DNA of 64,000 bases from Bradyrhizobium sp. 170 (GCF_023101085.1 NZ_CP064703.1:6944001-7008000); one strand, 5' to 3'. Positions 44,661 to 53,394 are shown, counted from the stretch's first letter. Translations and numbers: made by a program. Notes: a model not told the origin generated them from the sequence alone.

Positions 44661-45305
44661 ATGAGTGGTACACCCTTCACGGCCGAACAGGTGGACAAAA
44701 TCCATTCGCTCGTCACCATCGCCGTTGCAACGGCGCTTCCAAAAGTAGTAGCGAAATATGATGACCCGAGCTTGGTCCTGAAGAATCTCGGCGCCCGCGG
44801 CAACGAATTCGCGCAACACATCGAAACAGCGATCGAAGAGGCCGTAAACCGAACGCTCGTGCTCATCCGGCATCGGCAAGTGTCGCTGCTCCTTTCACCG
44901 GGCACCAGCTTAGAGGTATTTGGCAGGAAGCCGAACGGTATCTATCCATGGACCGAATTCTCAAAGAATGTTCTTTTGCGCGCCAAGCCAATCGCACCCT
45001 CTACACGATTTGAGATCGGCGTCGTCGAACTCGCCCGTAATGCTACGAACGAAGAGATCATTGCGAATCTTTCTGGACGGTACGCGTTCGAAGCGGATTC
45101 CGCATGCGCGGTGATCGCGGAACTTGCGATGTCGAGTGGAGCGGGGAAGAAAGTCGACCTTCTGAACGATGAGGGCGTGAACATTTTCTTCATCGGCCCG
45201 CTAATCGTTTCGCTTTATCGATTTGGCGACAAAGGCGACTGGCGTGTCGACGCTTATCGGTATAAAATGATATTCAAAGGTTCGAGAATTTTCTGCCTCC
45301 TGTGA
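44661..45305 (+). CDS. Conserved-looking hypothetical protein
   Basis: A 214-residue soluble protein, MSGTPFTAEQVDKIHSLV onwards, with an AAGGAAGGA ribosome site. It contains KNLGARGNEFAQHIETAIEE and ends with VNIFFIGPLIVSLYRFGD, then WRVDAYRY and GSRIFCLL. The N-terminal arrangement resembles small proteins of unknown function that I associate with phages and uncultured-bacterium gene sets, but no function is assignable. It sits between an ATP-grasp ligase and a HAD protein on the same strand. An in-frame extension to 44508 adds 51 residues with no support. Confidence 0.6.
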   Translation: MSGTPFTAEQVDKIHSLVTIAVATALPKVVAKYDDPSLVLKNLGARGNEFAQHIETAIEEAVNRTLVLIRHRQVSLLLSPGTSLEVFGRKPNGIYPWTEFSKNVLLRAKPIAPSTRFEIGVVELARNATNEEIIANLSGRYAFEADSACAVIAELAMSSGAGKKVDLLNDEGVNIFFIGPLIVSLYRFGDKGDWRVDAYRYKMIFKGSRIFCLL

Positions 45306-45399
45306 TCAAGACATCATTTCGCCAGAGCCCGCTCGGCTCCGGACCTTTGGTTCCGATGCGGACCTAAGCCCTTTATTGCGTAACTTTATGGGTGAGAGT

Positions 45400-46113
45400 A
45401 TGCCGGCGCATCACATTAAGGTAGCACTATTTGACGTGTGCCAGACGCTGGTGGATGTTTACACCATCACCGATTTTACGCGGCACTTTTTACTTTCCTC
45501 TAAACACAATCCAGGTTTCGGACGCGGAAAGTTCATCAACCACTTCTTTTATCGTCTTTTTCACCGAATAGGATTGCTGAGCGGGGATACGTACCGCGCG
45601 CATTTAATTAGGCTGTATGCCGGGTATCGAGAAAGGGATCTGGGCGCAGCCGCCGAAGCGTATGCGGAGCGTCTGCACAATCGATACAAAGAAGACGTGA
45701 TCCGTCTGCTCGAAAAGCTCAAGGCGTCCGGCTTCTCTGTATATCTGGTGAGTGCAGGTCTCGATGTATATCTCCGGCCGTTCGCTCAATCGGTCGGAGC
45801 GGGGCTCATATGCACGGTCCTCGAAAGGGATTCATCTGGGACTTATACCGGTCGCATCCAGGGCACCGATTGTCTGGGTGAAGGGAAGGTCGTGAAAGTG
45901 CGCCAAGAACTACCTAACATAGGCGCGATAGAGTGGAAGGAGAGCTGGGCCTTTGGCGACAGCGCCAGCGATATTCCTTTGCTTTCACTGGTGGGAAATG
46001 CGTGTGCCGTCGACCCGGAGCCGTTCTTGGAAAGAAAAGCGCGGTCGAACCGGTGGTCAATCATCCGAACAATAGGACATATCAGCCAAACGCCAGCTGG
46101 CGCCCACCGTTAA
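45400..46113 (+). CDS. HAD-superfamily phosphatase-like protein with altered motif I
   Basis: About 237 residues, SerB-like (HAD-IB) layout. Motif I reads ALFDVCQTLVD: the nucleophile Asp is present, but the second Asp of DxDxT, the general acid/base, is Gln. Motif II is VYLVSAGLD (Ser) and motif IV is SWAFGDSASDIPLLSLVGNA. The cap is helical (residues 20-95). Many relatives in glycan loci carry DVCDT here, so Gln suggests reduced hydrolysis or a phosphotransfer or binding role. ATG 45400 has GGTGAGAG upstream; 45388 is an alternative. Confidence 0.8.
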   Translation: MPAHHIKVALFDVCQTLVDVYTITDFTRHFLLSSKHNPGFGRGKFINHFFYRLFHRIGLLSGDTYRAHLIRLYAGYRERDLGAAAEAYAERLHNRYKEDVIRLLEKLKASGFSVYLVSAGLDVYLRPFAQSVGAGLICTVLERDSSGTYTGRIQGTDCLGEGKVVKVRQELPNIGAIEWKESWAFGDSASDIPLLSLVGNACAVDPEPFLERKARSNRWSIIRTIGHISQTPAGAHR

Positions 46114-46161
46114 TATGTTAAATATAGTGGAAGAAAGATACCACCGAATGATGCCCCGCCG

Positions 46162-46390
46162 ATGCTCAAATTTGCCTTGCACATCCACACCAATCATTCG
46201 TTTGACGGATACAACACGTATGCGCGTCTTTATGAGCGAGCGCGCATGGATCGACGTGCTCTCGATGAGCGAGTGACATCATGTCCGGCGCGGCTGGGTT
46301 CCGGGGGCAGGCTGAGCCGGCGCGCGTCCACGTGATTTTGGGCGACGAAGTCACCTGCTCTGACGGCATCCCTGTCATCGGTCTGATTCT
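46162..46390 (+). pseudogene. PHP-domain phosphoesterase, frameshifted and cut by IS1182
   Basis: Begins MLKFALHIHTNHSFDGYNTY, the HxH metal motif and SxD of PHP phosphoesterases. It continues ARLYERARMD, shifts frame near 46255 (an early TGA follows VLSMSE), and resumes with VHVILGDEVTCSDGIPVIGL. The reading ends exactly where the insertion element begins at 46391. No continuation was found beyond the element at 48093. So the gene is both frameshifted and truncated by the insertion. Confidence 0.75.
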
Positions 46391-48092
46391 GACCCAGACT
46401 GTGTAAAAACGTTTTTCCTCCCCCAAAACTGCACGCAACCGGGGACGATCGGCGTCGACACGACGGTCTGAGGATATTTTTGCTTTATCGAGTCCGGAGT
46501 CAACCCGGGCGCAAGCTCGGGCCATGCTGAGCGACCTGAACGGTCACACGATGCGCAGAACAGCACGAGCTCTTCACGTCCGGATTGCCACCAGGAGCGG
46601 CTTGATGCCGACGATGTTCATTACGCGCGTGAGGTTGTAGGCGAGTACGTTCAGCGCCATTTCGGTCGCGACATTGGGCAACCGTTTCATTAGAAAGTGT
46701 GTTGCGCCCATCCGCATCTTCAGTGTGGCGAACGGATGCTCGACGGTTTCGCGGCGCACACGCATGGCTTGCGGGTTCTGATCGAGCCGCATCTGCGCGG
46801 CCTCGACGACGTGTTCGTGTTCCCAGCGTTTGATGCGGCGCTCGTTGGACGTTGTGCACTGATCCTTGAACGGGCATGCGCGGCACGCCTTCGTCAAGTA
46901 AATCCGTATTTTCTGACCATCTTCATCAGCGGTGAAGTGGTGCGCCAGCTTCTCGCCGGCCGGGCAACGATAGACGTCGTCCTTGGCCAAATAGACAAAA
47001 TCAGGTTTCCCAAAGCGGCCTGCCGACTTGGCTCCCGAGGTTTGCGGCTTGGGTAGCGTGACCGCGACCCCGGCCTGTTCGCATGCCAGGAGTTCCTCTC
47101 CTTTAAAGTAGCCCCGATCCGCAACGACGTCCAAATGATCGCTGCGCAGCGCGGCTTTCGCCGCCTGCGCCATCGTCGCCAGTTGCGATCTATCGGTGCC
47201 GACGTTGGTGACCTCGTGCGCGACTATCAGATGGTTCGTGGTGTCGACCGCACTTTGTACGTTGTAGGCGACCATGCCTGAGCCGCGCCCGCTCGTTGCC
47301 ATCGAGCGGCAATCGGGATCGGTCAGCGATATCTGCTTGTCGGGCGAGGCGAGCAATGCCTTTTCAATCGCGGCCAGCCGTTTCACTTCTTCTTCGAGCT
47401 TCGCCAGCTTTTCCCTAAGCCGCGTCTTGGTCATCAGCACCGTTTCCGACGGCTCTTCTCCTGCGGCCGTCTGGCGGTCGGCGGTGTCCAGTTGGCTCAT
47501 GTAGCGCGTCACGCTCTCTTCGATCTGCTTCTGGCGGCGCTGGATCTTGCCTTGCGTGAAGTTGTTGTCGCGACTGTTCACGGCCTTGAACTTGCTGCCG
47601 TCGATGGCAACGCTGGCCTTCGTCAGCAGGCCCATCTTGCGGCACAACTCGACGAATTGCGCGCAAACCTTTTTGATCGCTGCGCCATTGTCCTTGCGGA
47701 AGTCGGCGATGGTCTTGTGATCCGGCGCGAGCCGTCCGGTCAGCCACATCACCTCGAGATTGCGGCCAGCCTCGCGCTCCAGCCGCCGGCTCGATTGCAC
47801 CCGGTTGAGATAGCCGTAAATGTAAAGCTTGAGCATCGACGAAGGATGGTACGCCGGCCGGCCGGTCGCTGCAGGATCAACCCCATCGAACCCGAGGTCG
47901 CGCAGTTCCAACGCATCCACGAACACATCGACCGCGCGAATAGAATTGCCCTCGTCGACCCAATCATCGAGGCATTCCGGCAACAGCGTCGCTTGCTGGC
48001 GATCCGCCCCTTGAACGAAACCCTGCATCACTTCCCCCGCCGATTCAGCAAGGGAATCATAGCATCGACCGGGTTTTCACACAGCCTGGACC
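46391..48092 (-). mobile_element. IS1182-family insertion sequence
   Basis: About 1.7 kb with imperfect terminal inverted repeats of about 17 nt: CCAGACTGTGTAAAAAC from 46394 and, inward from 48089 on the other strand, CCAGGCTGTGTGAAAAC. It carries one full-length transposase. It interrupts a PHP gene, so insertion was more recent than that gene's arrival. The intact ORF and ends suggest that it may still move. Confidence 0.8.
46574..48031 (-). CDS. IS1182-family transposase
   Basis: A 485-residue DDE transposase of full length. N-terminal domain: MMQGFVQGADRQQATLLPEC, PAYHPSSMLKLYIYGYLNRV. Catalytic parts: SVAIDGSKFKAVNSRDNNFT, VVADRGYFKGEELLACEQAG, HAFT-type zinc-like cluster YRCPAGEKLAHHF with CRACPFKDQCTT, and the C-terminal HPFATLKMRMGATHFLMKRL. 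It has no internal stop or frameshift, in contrast with the other transposase genes in the window. Confidence 0.93.
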   Translation of the reverse strand: MMQGFVQGADRQQATLLPECLDDWVDEGNSIRAVDVFVDALELRDLGFDGVDPAATGRPAYHPSSMLKLYIYGYLNRVQSSRRLEREAGRNLEVMWLTGRLAPDHKTIADFRKDNGAAIKKVCAQFVELCRKMGLLTKASVAIDGSKFKAVNSRDNNFTQGKIQRRQKQIEESVTRYMSQLDTADRQTAAGEEPSETVLMTKTRLREKLAKLEEEVKRLAAIEKALLASPDKQISLTDPDCRSMATSGRGSGMVAYNVQSAVDTTNHLIVAHEVTNVGTDRSQLATMAQAAKAALRSDHLDVVADRGYFKGEELLACEQAGVAVTLPKPQTSGAKSAGRFGKPDFVYLAKDDVYRCPAGEKLAHHFTADEDGQKIRIYLTKACRACPFKDQCTTSNERRIKRWEHEHVVEAAQMRLDQNPQAMRVRRETVEHPFATLKMRMGATHFLMKRLPNVATEMALNVLAYNLTRVMNIVGIKPLLVAIRT

Positions 48093-48099
48093 CAAACAG

Positions 48100-48718
48100 G
48101 ACTAGGACATTGCTGATTGCATAATTGAGAGAGTCCATGATGTCGCTAATGAATCCGGATTGCTCGCCCTCCAAAATCCGTCGTAAACCGGAAAAAAATG
48201 ATAACTCAGCGCCGATCCGACAGCAGAAAGAATGCAGAAGAGGCCTAAAACTCGCAGCTTGCCTGCTTTTCGCGCTCTTGAAGGCTGCTGTCGCCGGATA
48301 GACAAGGCATGTGAAATAACCCATTCGCAAAATATAATCTTGAAGAAAAACGTAAGGCGTCCCGGGCAGCCAGCGCGTCCAGGACAGAAAAAGATAAAGG
48401 ACGCCGAGAACGGACCACCCCAGGAGCAGGCGACTGCGCAGCCAGACTCCGAAATAACGAACGCCATAGCCAACGTAAACGCCACATAGAACCGCAACCG
48501 CGATAAGTACTTGGGCCGATTTCGTCCTTCCAATAATAAGAGGACGCTATTGCCAGAATGATGGTGACAAAGAACAACCAATCGACAATGAACATCCTGT
48601 CTTCAACGGCCCGGCGACGAATGGCCCGAAACTTGGAAGGCGGGGAGTGCCTTTCCGAGACGGCATCCATCACTTCGCCCTCATTTCCGAGCAAAATTCC
48701 CTCCTCCTTTCCGCTCAC
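48100..48718 (-). pseudogene. Decayed small multi-span membrane protein, unidentified
   Basis: Three frames each hold part of a membrane protein. The first gives RMFIVDWLFFVTIILAIASS. Then, after a shift near 48520, comes VLIAVAVLCGVYVGYGVRYF, LLLGWSVLGVLYLFLSW, PGTPYVFLQDYILRMGYFTC. After another shift near 48280 follows LRVLGLFCILSAVGSALSYH. At least four hydrophobic helices are recoverable. No family was recognised. It lies 8 nt from the aminotransferase gene on the same strand. Either two real frameshifts or base-calling errors could explain it. Confidence 0.5.
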
Positions 48719-48726
48719 GAAGGTTT

Positions 48727-50139
48727 CTAAGCGGCGTTAGTAGCAATTGCGGTTCTGTAAGCACTGTCGGCCGCGAGAAATTTCGTGAAGCCTTCTCCTC
48801 CGCCGATTGTGGCGCGAACGAATTCGCCATCGAAATAAGCACTGCGGTCACGCAGAAAGACCCGCCGTTCCGCCATAAAAGAAAGATAACGTTCGGCGGA
48901 ATCGACTTCGTAGGAGACGAAATTCCCCGCCGAAGGGAAATAACGGATACCGCGGTCGCGGCAATAGACGTAGAATGCTTCTTTGTTGGCGTTGACCGCC
49001 GCCACAAAGGATTGCACCTTGGCATAATGATCAAGCAAATATTCCGCCGCGGTAGCGCTCAACATGGTCACGTCCTTCACATTGTCGATCCTTTCCAGTG
49101 TAGCAATCAGAGCTGGCCGCGCCAGGACATAGCCCAAGCGCATGCCGGCAAGGCCGAAGGCCTTCGAAAAGGTGCGAACAATGACAAGATTGTCATGGTC
49201 GCGTAAAAGCGGAAGGGCAGTCTCTCCGGAAAATTCCCAATATGCCTCGTCGACAACCACGAGGCCGTGGAACCTGGCCGCGCTTGACAAGAGCCGCGCA
49301 AGCCCGGCATTGATGATCTGGTAACCGATGGGATTGTTAGGATTGGTGACGTAGAGCAGACGCGGCTCTTGCCGCTCCATTTCCTTCAATAGGCCATCCA
49401 GAGAAGCGGCCGAGCCGTCGTGCATGGGATGACCGACGATTCTGTTGCCGAACCCCTGCGCTTGGGCGCGGAAATTGTCGTACGTGGGCATGATCACCAT
49501 GCACACGCTCTTATCGGTAAATGCCTGCAAAATCAGGCGAAGGCCGTTGTCGGAGCCGTGCGTAAGAAGAATATGTCCGTCAGACTCGACAGCCACGTGC
49601 GCCGCGAGTCTCTTCAAAAGGCCGGCATGGCGCGCTTCCGGATACCATTTCAGGTAATGGTCGCTCGAAAACAGCTCGCGCATGACTGCGAGCAGCTCCC
49701 GATCAGGCGCCTCGTCGGCCTCGTTCCAATCGAGCTTATAAGACGCGATTCCCTGCCGTTGATCGGCCCAGGCATGCTGCGCTGGCAGGCTGTAGCTCTC
49801 AAATGACGAGAGCTTGTAACTGCCCATCTGTCGCGAAATGATGAGCACTTTGCCGTCAGAATTGGTGAAGAATTTCTCCCGCTCTTCGATGTAGATCGGG
49901 ACGCCTTTTCCGATGTGCAGAACGAGCGCCTGTTGGAGACGCGCTTTTTCCTCTGCCGACAGAGGTTCGGAACAGCGGATGAGCGCAACAACCTCCAACG
50001 TCGAATATTGCACGAGTTGGAAGGCGCTAATTTTCGTATAGTCCCTGAACAGCGTATAGAAATCGATGGACGGCAGCCGCGCGCCGTTCAGGCCGACGAT
50101 ATACTCGTCCTTGCGGCCAAGCACCCTCTTCACGCTCAT
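48727..50139 (-). CDS. PaaK-like C-terminal domain fused to a HisC-like aminotransferase
   Basis: 470 residues in two parts. Residues 1-115 match the C-terminal lid domain of PaaK/CapK-type adenylate-forming ligases: GRKDEYIVGLNGARLPSIDF, VQYSTLEVVALIRC, the A10-like TNSDGKVLIISRQMGSYK. Residues 120-470 are a fold-type I PLP enzyme: THGSDNGLRLILQAF, TNPNNPIGYQI, VVDEAYWEFSG, the PLP lysine in TFSKAFGLAGMRLGY, and RDRSAYF near the end. Upstream of ATG 50139 the sequence switches abruptly to a partial asnB frame, so a larger ligase-aminotransferase protein may have lost its ligase core by recombination. Amination of a sugar or acyl substrate is possible. Confidence 0.82.
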   Translation of the reverse strand: MSVKRVLGRKDEYIVGLNGARLPSIDFYTLFRDYTKISAFQLVQYSTLEVVALIRCSEPLSAEEKARLQQALVLHIGKGVPIYIEEREKFFTNSDGKVLIISRQMGSYKLSSFESYSLPAQHAWADQRQGIASYKLDWNEADEAPDRELLAVMRELFSSDHYLKWYPEARHAGLLKRLAAHVAVESDGHILLTHGSDNGLRLILQAFTDKSVCMVIMPTYDNFRAQAQGFGNRIVGHPMHDGSAASLDGLLKEMERQEPRLLYVTNPNNPIGYQIINAGLARLLSSAARFHGLVVVDEAYWEFSGETALPLLRDHDNLVIVRTFSKAFGLAGMRLGYVLARPALIATLERIDNVKDVTMLSATAAEYLLDHYAKVQSFVAAVNANKEAFYVYCRDRGIRYFPSAGNFVSYEVDSAERYLSFMAERRVFLRDRSAYFDGEFVRATIGGGEGFTKFLAADSAYRTAIATNAA

Positions 50140-50179
50140 TTCCTTCCTCCGCGAAATGTTTTCCTCGTCGTGTCACAGC

Positions 50180-50371
50180 ATGTCCCATTGGCGACAAGTC
50201 GATAATTGCCAGGCGACGCTGCCCGAAGGCAATGCTGGCCTGCTCGTTTAACCAAACTCCGCTGTCGTCCGGCCCGCGGTGGCTCAGGGTTTGCGTCATT
50301 GCAGACGCCCGTCTTTTCAGATCTTGCAGGCTGCAACTATTACGCTCCCAAATACCGGAAATTCCGCACAT
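50180..50371 (-). pseudogene. Truncated AsnB N-terminus, copy C of the leader
   Basis: 64 codons almost identical to the start of the protein at 42659 (MCGISGIWERNSCSLQDLKR to IDLSPMGH). Then the frame enters unrelated sequence (AVTRRGKHFAEEGNERE) and overlaps the aminotransferase start at 50139. Transcription from the copied promoter would run straight into the aminotransferase gene. Confidence 0.85.
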
Positions 50372-50436
50372 CCTTGAAATGAGCTCCCTAATGAGAGGAC
50401 GTCAACGCATGGCATCCAAACTCACACGCTAGCAGC

Positions 50437-50480
50437 ATAGTATTTTGAACCGGTCCGCGGTTCGACCCTTTCGGGTTAAC
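50437..50480 (-). promoter_or_regulatory. Promoter copy C, upstream of the truncated asnB leader and aminotransferase gene
   Basis: Minus strand: TCGAAC (50465-50460) as -35, 17 nt, TACTAT (50442-50437), preceded by TTAACCCGAAAGGG. The upstream GGTAA has become GGTTAA, so the spacing is slightly altered. Confidence 0.5.
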
Positions 50481-50642
50481 CCATTCAAGCCCAGACCAGC
50501 AGATCGCGGAATGGGGCAAGCGCTAAACCGGGAAGTTCAATCGGCGTGGAGAGCTTTGGATCGCCGAGCGAGAGAACTGGTTCTCCGCCGAACGGCCCCG
50601 CGGCTCGTGCCGAGTCGCGTGTTCGCCAAGGGAACTAGCAGC

Positions 50643-50686
50643 ATAGTATTTTGAACCGGTCCGCGGCTCGACCCTTTCGGGTTACC
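50643..50686 (-). promoter_or_regulatory. Promoter copy D, tandem with copy C
   Basis: Minus strand: GGTAACCCG (from 50686), 10 nt, TCGAGC (50671-50666), 17 nt, TACTAT (50648-50643). No gene begins directly below it; it lies about 200 nt upstream of copy C in the same direction. Confidence 0.5.
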
Positions 50687-50953
50687 TATTCTCGATCACC
50701 AGAAGCCCGCAATAGTGCTGCTCGGCGAACCCACCTACTGTTGCTTCGTCGTTACTTGCGGTAATTGTCTTTGTTGCAGCGGATCAACTACGTCAGCGAG
50801 GCCGAGCGAACCATGTGGGAATCCCGCGGTATCGGGCACGACCTCGGAAGATGCGATCGTCAGCGTGTCTTTGAGCAGCGTTCCTTTGCTCCATTCCGCA
50901 GGAAGTACGAAAGCCTGCTGGAGCGGGCCGCACACAGGAGACGCGCGCGCGGC

Positions 50954-51206
50954 ATGAGATCGCGAATTCGCGGCAAGTCAGGATTTCTCGCGGCCGCAGG
51001 GCTGCTAGAGTATGCTCTGCAGTTTTTGGTCCCTGTCATTCTGGTCCGCCACCTGTCCACGCAGGAGTTCGGGGACTACCGCCTGGCGTGGCTGGTCGCC
51101 CAAACGGAGTTGATCCTCTTTCCCCTGTTCCTGCCGCAGTCCCTATTCTATTTCCTGCCGCGCGCCGCTCCCGGAACCCGCCCAAAGCTAGTGGGCAACA
51201 CGTTCG
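50954..51206 (+). pseudogene. N-terminal fragment of a Wzx-like polysaccharide flippase
   Basis: About 84 codons: GKSGFLAAAGLLEYALQFLV, PVILVRHLSTQEFGDYRLAW, LVAQTELILFPLFLPQSLFY. These are the first two to three helices of an oligosaccharide flippase (RfbX/Wzx type; LxxxxFGxYxLxw is typical). The sequence then loses similarity and meets an IS1380 fragment and the MurJ-like gene. The native EPS flippase of this locus may thus be lost. Confidence 0.65.
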
Positions 51207-51275
51207 CTAGTCTCTTCGCCCACAACCTTGATGGCGCCCGCAAGCTGATATCGAAAGGGTATCTGCTGCTAGCGC

Positions 51276-51386
51276 CGCGTGGTGGCCAAGGCGGAGCATC
51301 TGCCGAAGGGCGCCAATCCGCGCTTCATCGTGACCTCGCTCGCACGCGAGTCCGTTGCAGCACGGGAGCTTTATGAGACAATTTAG
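51276..51386 (+). pseudogene. IS1380-family transposase fragment
   Basis: RVVAKAEHLPKGANPRFIVT, then SLARESVAARELYET and a stop. This matches the conserved second half of IS1380-family transposases, just before the YCARGEMENRIKE motif, which is absent. The break at ELYET coincides with the left end of the inverted 2-kb duplication. Confidence 0.75.
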
Positions 51387-53387
51387 GCATGAGTACATCC
51401 ACAAACCTTCTGGAAACGGCTCCCCCGCGCGATGGCGCGCCCAAAAGCCAGGGGACCGTGATTCACGCTGGCCGCGCCATCTCGGTCGTCTTGTATGTCA
51501 CCGTTGCCGCCCGGCTGCTGAGCATCGTCAGCCAGGTGCTGACGGCTTCGGCCTTTGGCGTTGGCCCAACCATGGACGCCTATACGGTGGCGCTGATCGT
51601 GCCCACAACCATTTCTGGCGTCTTGACCGCGGCGGTAGGCGCGGCATTGATTCCGGTCTTTGTGGACTACCGCGAAAACAAAGGCGAGGCGGAGTCCATG
51701 CGCCTGCTCTGGGCCGCGATGACGCTGGGCACGCTGATTGCGCTGGTGGTGACGGTGGCGCTGGCCGCGGCCGCGCCTCTGGTGGTGACGGTCTTCGCGC
51801 GGCAGATGGATGCCCCCACGCAGACGCTGGCGGTCATCCTCCTGCGCTTCTTGATGCCCGTGCTCTTGTTGCAAGTGCTGGTGACGCTGGTTGGCTCCGT
51901 TCTGAATGCCTATGGGCGGTTTGCTCTGCCAGCGCTGGCTCCCGTCACGATTACGCTGAGCATTATCGCGTTTCTGCTGTTTGCGCGTTCCTGGGGCATC
52001 TATGCCCTGGGCTGGGCCACGATTGTGGGTTATTCGCTGAATTTCTTGCTGCTCGTCGTTGCCTATCTACGCATGGGGCTGCGCTTTCATTTCGATTTTT
52101 CCTGGCGGCATCCGGGCATTCAGCGCATTGCCGCGCTTTCCACGCCCATGCTGATTGGGGCGCTGATGGTCAACGGCAACAATCTGGTCGATCAGTTTAT
52201 GGCTTCGCTCTTGCCGCCGGGCAGCATTGCCTCGCTCAGCTACGCGATCAAGCTGGTGGATATGCCCTCGGGGATCTTTTATACGGCGCTCTCCACGGCG
52301 CTCTTGCCGGTCTTCGCGCTGCAAGTGGCCCGCCGCGAATTTACGCTCTTAACCACCACCTTCCGCCAGGTGGTCATTTTTTCCGCAATCATCCTCTTGC
52401 CCGCTGGCGCGCTGCTGAGTTCGTTGTCGCGCCCGGTGGTGGAGATTTTCTATCACCATGGCAATTTTAGCGCGCAGGCCACGGATGTGGTGGCGTCCAC
52501 CGTGATGTTTCTCGCGCCGAGTATATTCATCGTCACCTACGGCTTTATCAACGGGCGGATGTATAACGCCCTGCAAGATAATCGCACGCTACGCAACGTT
52601 GCCCTGCTTTCGCTGGTGCTCAACGCCGTCCTTGACTATCTGCTGATGCAAATCTGGGGCGTGGCAGGTATTGCGTTCGCTACCACGCTGACCTATCTGA
52701 TTGGCGCGCTGACGCTGCTGCTCATTCTCAACAAACGGCTGCAAGGGCTGCGCCTGCCGGAGCTTGGTCTTTCGCTGGGCAAAACCGCGGTGGCGGCCGC
52801 GTTCCTGTGGCTGACATGCGCGCTGCTGGCGATGCTGCCCCAGGTGGCCGCGCTGCCGCTGCTGGTACAGATCGTCTTGCTGAGCGCCGCGGGCCTGGTG
52901 ATCTATGCTGCGCTGCTGCTGGTCTTGCGCGTGCCAGAGGTCAGCCTGCTCTGGGCCATACTGTGCAGTCGGCTGCCCTGGGCCGCGCGCGGGCAAAAGC
53001 GCAGATGAGCGTCTCGATGTTTGCGTACCCTGTGAGGAAGGAAGAACTTGCATGAGTGTACAAGCGGCTGGCTCCCCGCCAAAAAGCCTTAGCCTGGCAG
53101 ACCTGGTCAGGCAGGCGCGTGCAGACGAACACGGTCGTGGACCTGCGTGCGGCTCTTCTGGTTGGGCGAGCGCAACCCTCGCCGCGTCCCCGGCGCGTTT
53201 CGCTTTCCCTTCGGGCCGGTGCGCTATATGGACGCCGGGGCGATGCTGTCGCTTTATCGTGAGATCTTTCTGGACCACGGCTATGAGGTCGCCGGATTAG
53301 GCGACGCGCCGGTGATCCTTGATTGCGGCGGGAACATCGGCATGAGTGTGATCTGGTTCAAGCAGCGCTATCCGCGTGCCCGCATCA
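51372..53387. repeat. Left arm of a 2-kb inverted duplication
   Basis: Matches 54941-56973 in inverted orientation. The MurJ-like protein is identical in both arms. Differences are confined to the FkbM part: a 16-nt deletion near 53118 and a few substitutions in this arm. Confidence 0.9.
51389..53008 (+). CDS. MurJ/MviN-like lipid-linked glycan flippase, copy 1
   Basis: A 539-residue protein with about 14 hydrophobic helices and the MVF layout: VVLYVTVAARLLSIVSQVLT, FGVGPTMDAYTVALIVPTTI, ALIPVFVDYRENKGE, PMLIGALMVNGNNLVDQFMA, GIFYTALSTALLPVFA and FYHHGNFSAQATDV. MurJ family members flip undecaprenyl-linked peptidoglycan or other glycan precursors. Its Leu/Ala-rich codon use (CTG, GCG, GGC) differs from the neighbours and the protein does not look rhizobial, so transfer from a distant donor is suspected. 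It sits where the local Wzx-like gene is truncated and could replace it. Identical to copy 2. Confidence 0.88.
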   Translation: MSTSTNLLETAPPRDGAPKSQGTVIHAGRAISVVLYVTVAARLLSIVSQVLTASAFGVGPTMDAYTVALIVPTTISGVLTAAVGAALIPVFVDYRENKGEAESMRLLWAAMTLGTLIALVVTVALAAAAPLVVTVFARQMDAPTQTLAVILLRFLMPVLLLQVLVTLVGSVLNAYGRFALPALAPVTITLSIIAFLLFARSWGIYALGWATIVGYSLNFLLLVVAYLRMGLRFHFDFSWRHPGIQRIAALSTPMLIGALMVNGNNLVDQFMASLLPPGSIASLSYAIKLVDMPSGIFYTALSTALLPVFALQVARREFTLLTTTFRQVVIFSAIILLPAGALLSSLSRPVVEIFYHHGNFSAQATDVVASTVMFLAPSIFIVTYGFINGRMYNALQDNRTLRNVALLSLVLNAVLDYLLMQIWGVAGIAFATTLTYLIGALTLLLILNKRLQGLRLPELGLSLGKTAVAAAFLWLTCALLAMLPQVAALPLLVQIVLLSAAGLVIYAALLLVLRVPEVSLLWAILCSRLPWAARGQKRR

Positions 53388-53390
53388 TTG
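53052..53390 (+). pseudogene. FkbM-family methyltransferase, frameshifted and truncated copy
   Basis: Same start as the intact gene at 55291 (MSVQAAGSPPKSLSLADLVR). A 16-nt deletion after QAR shifts the frame, MRLFWLGERNPRRVPGAFRF resumes in another frame, and the gene stops after DCGGNIGMSVIWFKQRYPRA where it joins a fragment of the Wzz gene. It lacks the second half, including the metal/acceptor region. Confidence 0.88.
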
Positions 53391-53394
53391 CGGG

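Noticed and set aside
51355..52470. 371-codon frame inside the MurJ-like gene (and its mirror at 55873-57090)
   Set aside because: It is a shadow frame of the flippase: the membrane-helix pattern and family motifs are all in the frame starting at 51389.
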